DNA of 64,000 bases, taken from positions 1 through 64,000 of the forward strand of contig CAZEMR010000006.1 of NCBI GenBank assembly GCA_964513465.1, read 5' to 3'. Position 1 is the first letter of the stretch. Every line of letters starts with the position of its first letter. This stretch comes from CAZEMR01 sp964513465. GTDB taxonomy: Bacteria; Bacteroidota; Ignavibacteria; Kapaibacteriales; UBA2268. A program made the translations under genes and the position numbers. Shown here one piece after another: positions 1 to 9,481 of the stretch. Below the pieces are notes generated by a model. It did no database searches. It had not been told where the DNA came from and saw only the letters and a program-made list of their open reading frames with translations.

Positions 1-152
1 GCCGATCCGGCCTCCATGTAAATTTCTCGTGAATATTTCTGAAATATCTGACGAATCTGTCATTTATTACAGTTAATGTTTAGTATTTGTGCCTTTTTTA
101 CTTATTTTTGTATGTTAGAAAATTTACAACTAAAATTTATCATTGTGGTAGA
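1..152. other. Leading spacer upstream of glgA
   Basis: The first 21 bases read A-D-P-A-S-M-stop in frame 1 and could be the last codons of a gene outside the window, but this is too short to judge. The remainder is AT-rich and presumably holds the glgA promoter; I see no clear promoter match or hairpin. Confidence 0.3.
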
Positions 153-1631
153 ATGGCTAAACAACTAAGTATATTATTCGTTTCCAGTGAGGTGTATCCG
201 TTCGCTAAGGTGAGCGGGATCGCCGATGTTTCCTACTCGCTGCCGCTGGCGCTGCGCGACCTCGGCCACGACGTCCGCGTTATGATGCCCAAATACGGCT
301 CGATTTCCGAACGTAAAAACAGAATTCACGAGATCAACCGGCTGCGCGATATTCCTATTCCGATGGGCGAGGATTCGGTGCCCGCCACCGTCAAGTCCAG
401 CTCGATTAATAATCCGCGCAATAAGGTGCAGGCTTATATCACCACCAACGAGAAATATTTCGATTCCAAGCGTGGTATATATAATGATCCGAAAACCTGG
501 AAGCCCTACGCCGACAACGACGAGCGCTTCATTTTCTTTAACCGCTCGGTGATTGAGACATGCCTGATGCTGGGCTGGTATCCGGATATTATCCATTGCA
601 ATAACTGGCAGACCTCGCTGATAGCGGCGTACGCCAAGCAATTATTCCCGAAGGAATTCAAAAAGACTAAGATAGTGCTGACGATCCATAATTTCAGCGA
701 CCAGGGAGTGTTTCCACTATCGACTTTCGACAAAACCGGTCTTCCGAAAAAAGCTCAGCCGAATTTCCGCTTCAAGAATAAGTTCAATTTCATTAAGGGC
801 GGAATTATCAATGCGGACTGGGTCACGACCGTAAGCCCCTCGTACGCCGACCAGATGCTGAAGGACAAGACCCACAGCAACGGCCTTAGCGCCGCTCTGA
901 AGGAAAACGAGGCTAAATTCAGCGGCATACTCAACGGGATCGATACATGGACATGGTCGCCCGAGCACGACAATTTGATAGTCGAAAAATTCGAAGATGA
1001 TTATTCGGAATATAAATATCAGAACAAAACCGATCTGCTGGAGAAATTCGGTCTGGAATTCGACCCCGATTTCCCGGTGTTGGGAGTGGTCAGCCGCATC
1101 GACGAGCAGAAGGGCATTCCGCTGCTTTTAGAAGCCGCAAAGGAATTTCTCAAGCTCGACGTGCAACTCGTAATGCTGGGCGACGGCGAACCCAAACTGC
1201 GCGAAAAGCTTAAAAAATTGAGCGCGAAATATCCGGATAAATTCAAGATTAAATTCGGATTCAATGACCAGCTTGCTCACCAGATCGAAGCCGGCACTGA
1301 TATGTACCTGCTGCCATCGGAGTTCGAGCCCTGCGGCCTGAATCTGCCTTATTCGCTTAACTATGGCAGCGTGCCGATTGTTCATGCGACCGGCGGCCTT
1401 AAGGACGTTGCTAAAAACTACGATCCGAAAACAAAAAAAGGGAATGCCTTTGTTTTCAAAAACTATGATGCAAAGGATTTCGTCGCTGCAATTAAAAATG
1501 CTCTGAATATTTATACCGAGGATCGCAACCAATGGGAGCAGATTGCCAAAAACGGCATGGACGGCGATTATTCATGGGAGAAATCAGCGGAAAAATACGA
1601 CGAGATCTATTTCAATTTGCTGAAAGATTAA
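153..1631 (+). CDS. glgA: Glycogen (starch) synthase, GT5 family
   Basis: Transfers glucose from ADP- or UDP-glucose to the end of an alpha-1,4-glucan in the cytoplasm (family knowledge). The protein is 492 residues, the usual GT5 length. The N-terminal fold starts SILFVSSEVYPFAK, and the C-terminal nucleotide-sugar half has the signature FEPCGLNLPYSLNYGSVP followed by TGGL. An upstream in-frame start at 87 would add 22 residues that do not resemble the family, so the ATG at 153, right before the conserved MAKQLSILFV, is preferred. The nucleotide-sugar loop, usually K-x-G-G-L, reads KVSGI here (residues 19-23), so the first glycine is serine and the leucine isoleucine. It is followed closely by two envelope-protein genes with no evident functional link. 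Confidence 0.93.
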   Translation: MAKQLSILFVSSEVYPFAKVSGIADVSYSLPLALRDLGHDVRVMMPKYGSISERKNRIHEINRLRDIPIPMGEDSVPATVKSSSINNPRNKVQAYITTNEKYFDSKRGIYNDPKTWKPYADNDERFIFFNRSVIETCLMLGWYPDIIHCNNWQTSLIAAYAKQLFPKEFKKTKIVLTIHNFSDQGVFPLSTFDKTGLPKKAQPNFRFKNKFNFIKGGIINADWVTTVSPSYADQMLKDKTHSNGLSAALKENEAKFSGILNGIDTWTWSPEHDNLIVEKFEDDYSEYKYQNKTDLLEKFGLEFDPDFPVLGVVSRIDEQKGIPLLLEAAKEFLKLDVQLVMLGDGEPKLREKLKKLSAKYPDKFKIKFGFNDQLAHQIEAGTDMYLLPSEFEPCGLNLPYSLNYGSVPIVHATGGLKDVAKNYDPKTKKGNAFVFKNYDAKDFVAAIKNALNIYTEDRNQWEQIAKNGMDGDYSWEKSAEKYDEIYFNLLKD

Positions 1632-1650
1632 GCAGGCAAGATATATAATT

Positions 1651-2889
1651 ATGTTAATAGAAAAAATAGCGGCTAAATTCGCCGCGGCGGTAGTAGTCGC
1701 GGCTTTTGCCATTGGATTCGCCGGCTGCAACGAAGACCCCACGCTGGTGGGAAGCTCTTTTCTGGCCGATACGGTCGAGGTGGTTCCGGTGGCAATCTCC
1801 AACCAACAGGTATTCACCCGCGTAGAATCCATAAGGAGTCCGCTGGCCAATTCGAACTCCGGCGCGCTTTTTGTCGGCAAATTCGGCAATACCAAAGCAG
1901 TCACCATGATACGCCCGGGATATATTCCGGATTCCTTATTCTGGCTGACAGCCGAAGACATCGTCTCGGCTAAGTTCTTTATCCAGCCGACGCGCTACGC
2001 GCTGGGAGATACATTGCCCGATTCCGAAGTAAAATTCCATATCCACGAAGTCACTAAAATGTGGACTGTTGCGATTACCTGGGACAGCATTTTTACTGAG
2101 AATGGCACAAGCGATTACTTCGGCCCCGAGATTGCACAGCCCGTAAACGAAACTCTCGCAATGCAGGACACAATGGACAAATTCGAATTCGATATATCTA
2201 AGGATATGATCGTACGCTGGTTCCAGCTTCGGCCCGATACGGCGCTGCCTGTGATCAACCACGGCATAGCCCTGCTTCCGGACGAGGCTTCGAATGTGAT
2301 CAATCGCTTCGAAAACATTCAGATCGGCAATTCCAGCCGACCGGGCCCATATATCCGCGTAGTTTATAATAAGACACCGGAAGACAAGGATACCGTATGG
2401 CTTCGCACGGGATATGCAAATACTATTGTGAATTCCGTTCCGCCTGAATCGGCGCAATTATATGTTCAGGGCGGGATTACCTATCGCACCCGGTTTTATT
2501 TCGATGTAGGATTTATACCGAAATTCTCCGGAATCCACAAAGCGGAGATGGTGCTCCATGTGGACAATGACAATACGCTTTACGGAAATTTCGGGATGGA
2601 CAGCGTATTTATCGCCCAGGGATATGAGGACGACGACTCGGAAAAGGCCGCTTTCGAATATTACGGTCAGACCGACGAAACCCGGCGCATAGTTACGTTC
2701 CCGACAATCAGCTCGGCTGTGGAGAGCTGGAATCAGACCGACGGCAAGGGGTATATCGAAATCGCCCCAAACGGATTTTTCTCGCAGTACTGGGAGTTAG
2801 ACCGCACCGCATTCCATGGATTCGAGGCAGCCGATCAGGATAAATGGCCGCGTCTGAGAATAATTTATTCATATTTGCCGAATCAATAA
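1651..2889 (+). CDS. Lipoprotein with DNRLRE-like beta domains
   Basis: A 412-residue exported lipoprotein. A hydrophobic N-terminal stretch ends in FAGC (Cys about residue 26), a plausible signal peptidase II lipobox. The rest is beta-rich. The pattern W-x-V-A-I-T-W near residue 135, then F-D-I-S-x-x-M-I-V-R-W and G-P-Y-I-R-V-V-Y, and a second copy ending P-R-L-R-I-I-Y-S-Y, resembles the DNRLRE/CBM96 type of extracellular beta-sandwich, which would make it a cell-surface or periplasmic glycan- or matrix-binding protein. That assignment is by eye. It starts 20 bases after glgA and is followed after 11 bases by a barrel gene, so the three may be co-transcribed. Confidence 0.6.
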   Translation: MLIEKIAAKFAAAVVVAAFAIGFAGCNEDPTLVGSSFLADTVEVVPVAISNQQVFTRVESIRSPLANSNSGALFVGKFGNTKAVTMIRPGYIPDSLFWLTAEDIVSAKFFIQPTRYALGDTLPDSEVKFHIHEVTKMWTVAITWDSIFTENGTSDYFGPEIAQPVNETLAMQDTMDKFEFDISKDMIVRWFQLRPDTALPVINHGIALLPDEASNVINRFENIQIGNSSRPGPYIRVVYNKTPEDKDTVWLRTGYANTIVNSVPPESAQLYVQGGITYRTRFYFDVGFIPKFSGIHKAEMVLHVDNDNTLYGNFGMDSVFIAQGYEDDDSEKAAFEYYGQTDETRRIVTFPTISSAVESWNQTDGKGYIEIAPNGFFSQYWELDRTAFHGFEAADQDKWPRLRIIYSYLPNQ

Positions 2890-2900
2890 GTCTTTGAAAA

Positions 2901-4145
2901 ATGATAAAACTAATCAGAATAAATATATTAATAATCGCAATTCTCGCTCTTGGCGCAATTAATGCCCGCGCGCAGGGCGGATCGAACTACTCCATGTTCG
3001 GAGTGGGCGACCTCTTCCACGACGTCAGCGCCAGTTATAAGGGACTCGGCGGCACCTCGATCGCCTTCCCTTCGGAAAATTCCATTAATACTCGCAACCC
3101 CGCGATGTGGTCTTTCGTAACCACTACCCGGCTTCAGGCGGGCTATGTTTTCAATCAGCATTATATCCAGCAAGAGCCGAACGAATTACTCCAGAATAAT
3201 GGCCAGGTAAATAATATTCTCGGGCTGTTTTCTATTGATACCGCGCTCGGCATTGCTGTCAGCTTCGGAATTCACCCGCAAAGCACTGTCAATTATCTGG
3301 TAGCCCATCCGGTCAGCATCAATATCGAAGGCGTAACAGCCAATGGCCGTACGCTTTATCGCGGGGCAGGCGGCCTTTCGTCGGCATATGTCGGGGTTTC
3401 GACCGGCATTATCGGAGGGCTGTACGTCGGCGGCTCGGTCTATGCCTCCTTCGGCAAAATCGAACGCATGACGCTCACTGAATTCTATCGCCAGAGCGCT
3501 TACGACCAGATATTCGACTACGAACTCGACGAACGCGACTTCTTCAGCGGATTCGGCTGGAAGGCAGGCATGGCCTACCGCACATCCGGATTTACCTTTG
3601 GCGCATTTTTCGAAAGCCAGCCGTCGCTATCGGCCGAACGCAACGAAGTGCATTACTCCAGCCTGCAGCGCGATACCTCGTTCACCAGCGAATTCGACCT
3701 TGCATTCCCGGCATACTACGGATTCGGCGCGGCATACGAAACCGGCAAATTCATCATGGGCGCCGATTTGTCGTTCCAGGATTTTTCCGGATTCGACTAC
3801 AAACCCGGAGTCGATACCCGCTTTACCAACAGCATGATGATGAGCGCAGGAGTCGAGCGAATCGGCAGCAAAAGCCCCGGCGCAAAATTCATCGATCGGA
3901 TTGCTTATAAATTCGGATTAGGATATAACCAGCTATACTACGAAGTCGCCGGCAACCACATAGACGAATATTTCGGCGCAGTCGGCATGCAGATACCCCT
4001 CGGCAGCGACGCAGTAATCGACGCCGGACTCATGTTAGGCAGCCGCGGCACCACCGACAACGGCCTGATCCGCGAATACTTTGGCCGCTTCAATCTCGAT
4101 ATCAGCATCGGCGACGTCTGGTTCCGCCCCTACAGAAGATATTAA
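2901..4145 (+). CDS. Outer-membrane beta-barrel protein, FadL/OmpP1-like
   Basis: A 414-residue protein with a cleavable signal peptide (hydrophobic IIAILALGAI, then ARAQG). It continues with SNYSMFGVGDL and a GLGGTSIAFPSENSINTRNPA segment, typical of Bacteroidota FadL/OmpP1/PorV-like barrels whose N-terminus forms a plug. Alternating hydrophobic strands with aromatic ends run to the C-terminus, which finishes VWFRPYRRY. The substrate cannot be read from sequence. Membership of the FadL group is likely, but it could be a related 14-stranded barrel. It lies 11 bases after the lipoprotein gene, so the two may form a surface pair. Confidence 0.65.
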   Translation: MIKLIRINILIIAILALGAINARAQGGSNYSMFGVGDLFHDVSASYKGLGGTSIAFPSENSINTRNPAMWSFVTTTRLQAGYVFNQHYIQQEPNELLQNNGQVNNILGLFSIDTALGIAVSFGIHPQSTVNYLVAHPVSINIEGVTANGRTLYRGAGGLSSAYVGVSTGIIGGLYVGGSVYASFGKIERMTLTEFYRQSAYDQIFDYELDERDFFSGFGWKAGMAYRTSGFTFGAFFESQPSLSAERNEVHYSSLQRDTSFTSEFDLAFPAYYGFGAAYETGKFIMGADLSFQDFSGFDYKPGVDTRFTNSMMMSAGVERIGSKSPGAKFIDRIAYKFGLGYNQLYYEVAGNHIDEYFGAVGMQIPLGSDAVIDAGLMLGSRGTTDNGLIREYFGRFNLDISIGDVWFRPYRRY

Positions 4146-4229
4146 TATATATAATATTTATGCAATATTTTCCTTCCTCGTTGGTTAGAGTTATTATTGT
4201 GTTCAATATGAATAGTCAAGGATTGGCAA

Positions 4230-4787
4230 ATGAGTAAGAAATCAAGCGAATTGCACCCGGAAGTGCGTTCGACCACAGTAATCGGCGTGCTTCATAATGG
4301 CCAGGCCGCTCTCGGCTCCGATGGCCAGGTATCGTTCAACAACACGGTGCTGAAGCATTCCGCCAAAAAAGTCAGGAAATTATACAACGGGAAAATAGTT
4401 GCCGGATTCGCCGGCGCCACAGCCGACGCATTTACCCTGTTGCAACGCTTCGAAGAAAAGCTCGAAGCATACACCGGCAATCTATACCGCGCATCAATCG
4501 AGCTGGCCAAGGACTGGCGCACCGACCGCTATCTGCGCCGCCTCGAGGCAATGCTTGCGGTGATGGACAAGAACAAAATCCTGCTCATAAGCGGCAATGG
4601 CGACGTGATCGAACCCGACGACAATATAGTGGCCATCGGCTCCGGCAGCGGATATGCGCTCGCCGCGGCGCGCTCGATGCTGAAATACACCGATCTTTCG
4701 GCAAAGGAAATCGTCGAGGAATCGCTCAAAATAGCTGCGGATATATGTATTTACACAAACACGCATATCACAGTCGAAGAGCTTTGA
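4230..4787 (+). CDS. hslV: ATP-dependent protease proteolytic subunit HslV
   Basis: Threonine peptidase subunit of the HslUV (ClpYQ) cytoplasmic protease. The protein is 185 residues. The mature N-terminus should be Thr15, in RSTTVIGV, after removal of a 14-residue propeptide. Short propeptides like this are common outside Proteobacteria. Further family motifs are GSDGQVS, KVRKLYNGKIVAGFAGATADAFTL and the C-terminal IAADICIYTN. The catalytic Thr, the Asp of DGQVS and the conserved Lys of the KVRKL segment are all present. hslU follows 74 bases downstream, the usual gene pair. Confidence 0.96.
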   Translation: MSKKSSELHPEVRSTTVIGVLHNGQAALGSDGQVSFNNTVLKHSAKKVRKLYNGKIVAGFAGATADAFTLLQRFEEKLEAYTGNLYRASIELAKDWRTDRYLRRLEAMLAVMDKNKILLISGNGDVIEPDDNIVAIGSGSGYALAAARSMLKYTDLSAKEIVEESLKIAADICIYTNTHITVEEL

Positions 4788-4861
4788 TTTATTTGCAGGA
4801 ATGGATTGATTTGTTAAATTAAAAGAATTATTAGTCAGAAAAAAGATATCAGGTAGTAATA

Positions 4862-6292
4862 ATGGAACTTGAAAACACCCCTTCGACAGGAGAACAAATT
4901 TATAAAGAGGAGGCAGCCCCTGTAAAATTCTCCGAGGAGACTCTTACTCCGCGGCGGGTCGTTACCGAGCTGGATAAATTCATCATCGGCCAGGACGCCG
5001 CCAAAAAAGCCGTCGCTATCGCAATCCGCAACCGCTGGCGCCGCCAGCAGGTGAGCGATGCGCTCCGCGACGAAATTATGCCCAATAATATTATTATGAT
5101 AGGCCCGACCGGAGTCGGCAAAACCGAGATCGCAAGGCGGCTATCGCGGCTCGTCGGCGCTCCGTTCATCAAAGTGGAGGCCACCAAATTCACCGAGGTC
5201 GGCTACGTCGGCCGCGACGTCGAATCGATGGTTCGCGACCTCGTCGAGCGCTCGGTCGGGATGGTACGCGACGAAAAAGCTCAGGAAAAACAGATCGAAG
5301 CTAAACTTTCGGCCGAAAATCGTATTCTCGATATACTCATCCCACCGGTCAAGCGCGGGCCCAGCTTCGATACGGCCACCGACCAGGAGATAGAGGAAAA
5401 CTCCGCGACACGCGAAAAATTCCGCAAAATGCTGCGCAAGGGCATACTCGACGAACGCGTGATCGAGCTCGACGTCATGGTCGACCAGATGCCCTCGATG
5501 CAGGTGCTCGGGCCTGTCGGTCTCGACGAAATGGGTATGAACCTGCAGGATATATTCGGAAGCATCCTCCCGAAAAAAAATAAAAAACGCAAAATGAAGG
5601 TCGCCGACGCAAAGGTACTGCTCGAAAAAGAGGAGGCCGAAAAGCTCGTCGATATGGACGCCGTGGTCAAGGAAGCGCTCAGCCGCGCCGAGAACTCCGG
5701 CATCGTATTTATCGACGAGATAGACAAAATCGCTTCGCGCGCATCGTCCGGATCTGGCAGCGGCCCGGAGGTATCCCGCGAGGGCGTCCAGCGCGACCTG
5801 CTGCCGATAGTCGAAGGCTGCTCGGTCAATACCAAATACGGCATGGTACGCACCGACCACATATTATTTATTGCATCGGGCGCATTTCATATATCCAAGC
5901 CGTCCGACCTGGTGCCCGAGCTGCAGGGACGATTCCCCATCCGGGTCGAGCTTAAAAGCCTTACGGAAGATGATTTTATCAAAATTCTGACCTTGCCCGA
6001 AAACGCGCTTATAAAGCAGTACCAGGCGATGATTGCATCCGAGGATCTCGTGCTGGAATTCACCGACGGCTCCATCCGCGAGATTGCCGCTACGGCAGCG
6101 CGGGTCAACACCGAAATCACAAATATCGGCGCGCGGCGGCTGCATACGATACTCACAACGCTGCTCGAAGAGCTGCTGTTCAATGCGCCGGACAATATTG
6201 AGGAAAAAACCATCCGCATAGACGCCAAAACGGTGTCCGACCGGCTCGATTCGATCGTCCAGAACAGCGATCTCAGCAAATTCGTTTTATAA
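4862..6292 (+). CDS. hslU: ATP-dependent protease ATPase subunit HslU
   Basis: AAA+ unfoldase that feeds substrates into HslV. It is 476 residues, near the usual 440-470. Visible parts are the Walker A GPTGVGKTEIARRL, the pore loop GYVGRDVESMVRDLVE, a charged I-domain (about residues 125-280, with the lysine-rich NKKRKMK), the Walker B IVFIDEIDKIA, and the sensor region around QGRFPIRVEL. The C-terminus LSKFVL resembles the family tail that docks between HslV subunits. The start ATG follows an AT-rich 74-base gap after hslV. A terminator hairpin lies about 25 bases after the stop. Confidence 0.96.
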   Translation: MELENTPSTGEQIYKEEAAPVKFSEETLTPRRVVTELDKFIIGQDAAKKAVAIAIRNRWRRQQVSDALRDEIMPNNIIMIGPTGVGKTEIARRLSRLVGAPFIKVEATKFTEVGYVGRDVESMVRDLVERSVGMVRDEKAQEKQIEAKLSAENRILDILIPPVKRGPSFDTATDQEIEENSATREKFRKMLRKGILDERVIELDVMVDQMPSMQVLGPVGLDEMGMNLQDIFGSILPKKNKKRKMKVADAKVLLEKEEAEKLVDMDAVVKEALSRAENSGIVFIDEIDKIASRASSGSGSGPEVSREGVQRDLLPIVEGCSVNTKYGMVRTDHILFIASGAFHISKPSDLVPELQGRFPIRVELKSLTEDDFIKILTLPENALIKQYQAMIASEDLVLEFTDGSIREIAATAARVNTEITNIGARRLHTILTTLLEELLFNAPDNIEEKTIRIDAKTVSDRLDSIVQNSDLSKFVL

Positions 6293-6313
6293 GACAATAT
6301 ATATATTTATACG

Positions 6314-6346
6314 CAAGGGCGCGCTTTTTGAGTGCGCCTTTTTTAT
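6314..6346 (+). terminator. Intrinsic terminator after hslU
   Basis: A GC-rich stem (AAGG-CGCGCT against AGTGCGCCTT, with one bulged G) is followed by six T. A (TA)n tract lies between the hslU stop and the hairpin. The T run overlaps the stop codon of the convergent yjbQ gene. Confidence 0.7.
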
Positions 6347-6759
6347 TCGCCGCCAAGCTGAACGATTACTTTGCGCGTGCGAGGTTTGTTGTCGAAGTCG
6401 AGCAGAACGATCTGCTGCCATGTGCCCAGATGCGGCTCGCCGTCGATCACTGGAAACGAGAAGCTGGCGTTCATAAGCGCGGCCCGGACGTGCGAGAAGC
6501 CATTGCCGTCGCCCCATCGCAGATTGTGCCGGTACTCGATGTCCTGCGGAGCGATGCGCTCCATGCAGGCCGCGAGGTCGGCGACCGCCCCGGATTCGAA
6601 TTCGATCGTTGTGATTCCGCAGGTCGATCCCGCCGAGAACACCAGCGCATGAGCATTGCTCAGACCGGAACGCCGGATAAGTCCGAATACCTCGCCTGAG
6701 ATGTCGATAATGTCATTAAACCCGCGAGTTTCGAGATTAAAGGAAAAATTTTTTACCAT
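6343..6759 (-). CDS. yjbQ: YjbQ/UPF0047 family protein
   Basis: A small cytoplasmic protein (138 residues from this start). Some members of the UPF0047/YjbQ family have been reported to have a weak thiamine-phosphate synthase activity, but the physiological role is unsettled. The family motifs are all there: STCGITTIE, H-N-L-R-W-G-D-G-N-G-F-S-H, and GEPHLGTWQQIVLLDFD. The start at 6759 is chosen over one seven codons upstream because GGAG sits eight bases before it and the protein then begins at the conserved region. It stands alone, convergent to hslU. Confidence 0.88.
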   Translation of the reverse strand: MVKNFSFNLETRGFNDIIDISGEVFGLIRRSGLSNAHALVFSAGSTCGITTIEFESGAVADLAACMERIAPQDIEYRHNLRWGDGNGFSHVRAALMNASFSFPVIDGEPHLGTWQQIVLLDFDNKPRTRKVIVQLGGE

Positions 6760-6898
6760 GATTTTCTCCGATTTTACCAAATAATATATATAGTTCAGAA
6801 TTTCGTATAGATTTATTAAAATAATAATTTCATAAATATTCCGGATATTATTATCTTGAAAAAAATCCCCGGGTAAAATTTAATATAAATATATATAT

Positions 6899-9481
6899 AT
6901 GCCATCGATAAAGCTTCAGGATTTGCTGGATTTATCCTATTTGAATAATTTACTTAAATTATTCAGCTCGGCAACCGGAGTTCCGGCTGCGATTTTATCC
7001 ACCGATGCCTGCGTAATTGCCAGCTCCGGATGGCGGAAAATCTGTAAAGATTTCCATCGCAACAATGTTGTTACCGCCAATCGTTGCAATCGGCTGGATG
7101 CGCCGGAATGGTCCGATCCGGAAAAGCGCTGCCAATTCAAAAAGTGCATGAATGGGCTATGGGAAATATGTATTCCAATCGAAGTGGATGGCCAGGCAGT
7201 TGCCAATTTTTTCTTCGGTCAGTTTTTCCTGCTCGAGTCAAAACCTGATTTGGCGGAATTTAAAGAGCAGGCCGAATTATTCGGATTCGACACCGCGAAA
7301 TATCTCGCAGCCTGCGACCGGGTGCCGGTATATCCCCGCGCAATAATCGACGAAATGATCGAGGAGAACCTTACACTTGTGAAGCTGATAAGCCAGATGG
7401 CAAATTCGGCTCTCGAACGTACCCGACTGGAGCGTTCGCTGAAGCAATCCGAAGAGCGATATAAAGTAGCCTCGGAGCTGTCGTCGAACGGAATCTGGGA
7501 ATGGGACCTCGAAAACGGCGAGATGAGCTATAGCCATGGCTTCTACCGTTTGCTCGGATACAGGCCGGGCGAGATAGACCAGACCGCCCGGGCATGGAAG
7601 CAGCTTATTCACACAGCGGATAAGCCTCAGGTACAGAAATATCTGGAGGTATTCCTTCGGTCGGGAAGCAGCCATGCCGAATTCAGCTATCGGGTTCGGA
7701 CACATGGGGGCCAGTGGAAATGGCTTACCAGCCGCGCACGAGTAACCGAGCGCAACTCCGATGGCTGGCCAATTCGCCTGACCGGGGTGCATATAGATAT
7801 ATCCGACACCCGCCAGCGCGAGGAAAGAATGCTAAAAACCAGCGGATGGCTGGCTCAGATAATCAACAGCTTTTCGATTCCGGCTTTTGTGATTGATTCT
7901 GATCATATGATTACCCACTGGAACAGCGCTATCGAGACTCTTACGGCGACCAGCGCAAAAGAGATGATCGGCAGCCATCGCCCATGGTACCCCTTCTACA
8001 AAAAATCCAAGCCAACGATGGCGGATTTAATTATTGACGGCGTTTCACCCGAAAAAATGACCGAACACTATTCAGGTAAAATGCGCGAATCAGAAGCTGT
8101 TCCGGGCACTTACGAAGTCGAGGATTTTTTTCCAACTCTTGGAAAATCCGGCAGATGGCTCCTGTTCACTTCTTCTGCTATCACCAACGAGGACGGCAAA
8201 ATCACCGGTGCAATCGAAACAATCCAGGATATTACCGGCCGCCGGAAAGCCGAGATAGCACTCGCCGAAAGCGAAATGAAATTCCGCTCAATGACCGACC
8301 AGATACCCGTCGGAATATACCGCACAACCGAAGATGGCCGGATACTGCACGCCAATCCGGCGCTCGCTCGGATAGTGGGATACGAAAACGTCGACGATAT
8401 CCTCGACCGCAATGCCGCTGAATTTTATGTCGATAAAAATGACCGGCTTGCAGAACTGGAGATGTGGCAAAGCTCTACCGGCGTGATTCAAACCGAGCTG
8501 CGGCTCCGGCATCGCAACGGCAGCATAATCTGGGTGCGCGATTACGGTCGTGCAATTTACGATGACAATGGCATTATCACGTATTTCGACGGGGTAATCG
8601 AGAATATTACAGAACAGAAAAACGCTCGCGAGAAAATCCGCAGCCTCAATCGCGATCTCGAAAAACGCGTTCTCCAGCGCACCAGCGAGCTGGAGGAAAC
8701 CATGAGCGATTTGCGCGAGGAGATCGAAGTGCGGCGCCACACCGAAAAAGAACTGACAATGGCCAAGGAAGAACTGTTCAACGCGCTCGAAAAAGAAAAA
8801 GAGCTGAACAAACTTAAAAGCCGCTTTATATCGATGATTTCGCACGAATACCGGACGCCTCTGACTGTGATTATGACCTCGACATACATCATCGAACGAA
8901 TTTATGACGGCAGCAGGAAGTCGAATTTCGAAGATTATCTGAGTAAGATTCGCAGATCGGTGCGGGCTATGACAATACTGCTCGAAAATGTGCTGACAAT
9001 CGGCAAAAACGACGACAATGCCGATTTTCAACCCAGCACAATGGACTTATGTGAATTATGCAAAAGCGTGGTGGACGAGATCAAAAAGCTCGACTCGGGA
9101 AAGCATAATTTTGTTTGCTCGGCGCCGGAGGAGAGTGTGGTGCTCGAATCCGACGAGCGGCATATGCGCCAGATACTTCACCAGATTGTGTCCAACGCAG
9201 TCAAATTCACACCTCCGGACGGCCGCATCGAAATCGGAATCGCAGTGACCGATAGCAGAGCCGAAATATATATAAAAGACGATGGAATCGGCATTCCCGA
9301 ATCCGACATCCATCGCATATTCGAGCCATTCCACCGCGGCGAAAACATCGGAGTCAAGCCGGGCACCGGGCTCGGCCTGGCGATAGTCCGCCGCGCAGCG
9401 GGAATCATCGGCGCAGAAATCACAGTTGAAAGCGCGCCCGGCAACGGCTCGAAATTTGTGGTCGTATGCGACCGCTTCTGA
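6899..9481 (+). CDS. PocR-PAS hybrid-input sensor histidine kinase
   Basis: An 860-residue sensor kinase with no predicted membrane segment, so probably cytosolic. Order: a PocR-type ligand-binding domain (about residues 5-170, with the cysteine cluster around R-C-Q-F-K-K-C and G-L-W-E-I-C-I-P-I), three PAS domains (about 185-305, 315-450, 455-580), a coiled coil (580-640), HisKA with the phospho-acceptor His649 in SHEYRTPL, and HATPase_c with the N box (QIVSNAVKFT), G1 (DDGIGIP) and G2 (GTGLGLAIV). No receiver domain is attached and no response regulator is adjacent. PocR domains bind small molecules in known regulators, so the input is probably a metabolite plus PAS signals. The ATG lacks a clear Shine-Dalgarno sequence. 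Its TGA abuts the convergent gene's stop, giving TGATCA. Confidence 0.9.
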   Translation: MPSIKLQDLLDLSYLNNLLKLFSSATGVPAAILSTDACVIASSGWRKICKDFHRNNVVTANRCNRLDAPEWSDPEKRCQFKKCMNGLWEICIPIEVDGQAVANFFFGQFFLLESKPDLAEFKEQAELFGFDTAKYLAACDRVPVYPRAIIDEMIEENLTLVKLISQMANSALERTRLERSLKQSEERYKVASELSSNGIWEWDLENGEMSYSHGFYRLLGYRPGEIDQTARAWKQLIHTADKPQVQKYLEVFLRSGSSHAEFSYRVRTHGGQWKWLTSRARVTERNSDGWPIRLTGVHIDISDTRQREERMLKTSGWLAQIINSFSIPAFVIDSDHMITHWNSAIETLTATSAKEMIGSHRPWYPFYKKSKPTMADLIIDGVSPEKMTEHYSGKMRESEAVPGTYEVEDFFPTLGKSGRWLLFTSSAITNEDGKITGAIETIQDITGRRKAEIALAESEMKFRSMTDQIPVGIYRTTEDGRILHANPALARIVGYENVDDILDRNAAEFYVDKNDRLAELEMWQSSTGVIQTELRLRHRNGSIIWVRDYGRAIYDDNGIITYFDGVIENITEQKNAREKIRSLNRDLEKRVLQRTSELEETMSDLREEIEVRRHTEKELTMAKEELFNALEKEKELNKLKSRFISMISHEYRTPLTVIMTSTYIIERIYDGSRKSNFEDYLSKIRRSVRAMTILLENVLTIGKNDDNADFQPSTMDLCELCKSVVDEIKKLDSGKHNFVCSAPEESVVLESDERHMRQILHQIVSNAVKFTPPDGRIEIGIAVTDSRAEIYIKDDGIGIPESDIHRIFEPFHRGENIGVKPGTGLGLAIVRRAAGIIGAEITVESAPGNGSKFVVVCDRF

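Noticed and set aside
6328..6699. A 123-codon plus-strand frame after hslU
   Set aside because: Antisense to yjbQ, whose protein carries clear family motifs.
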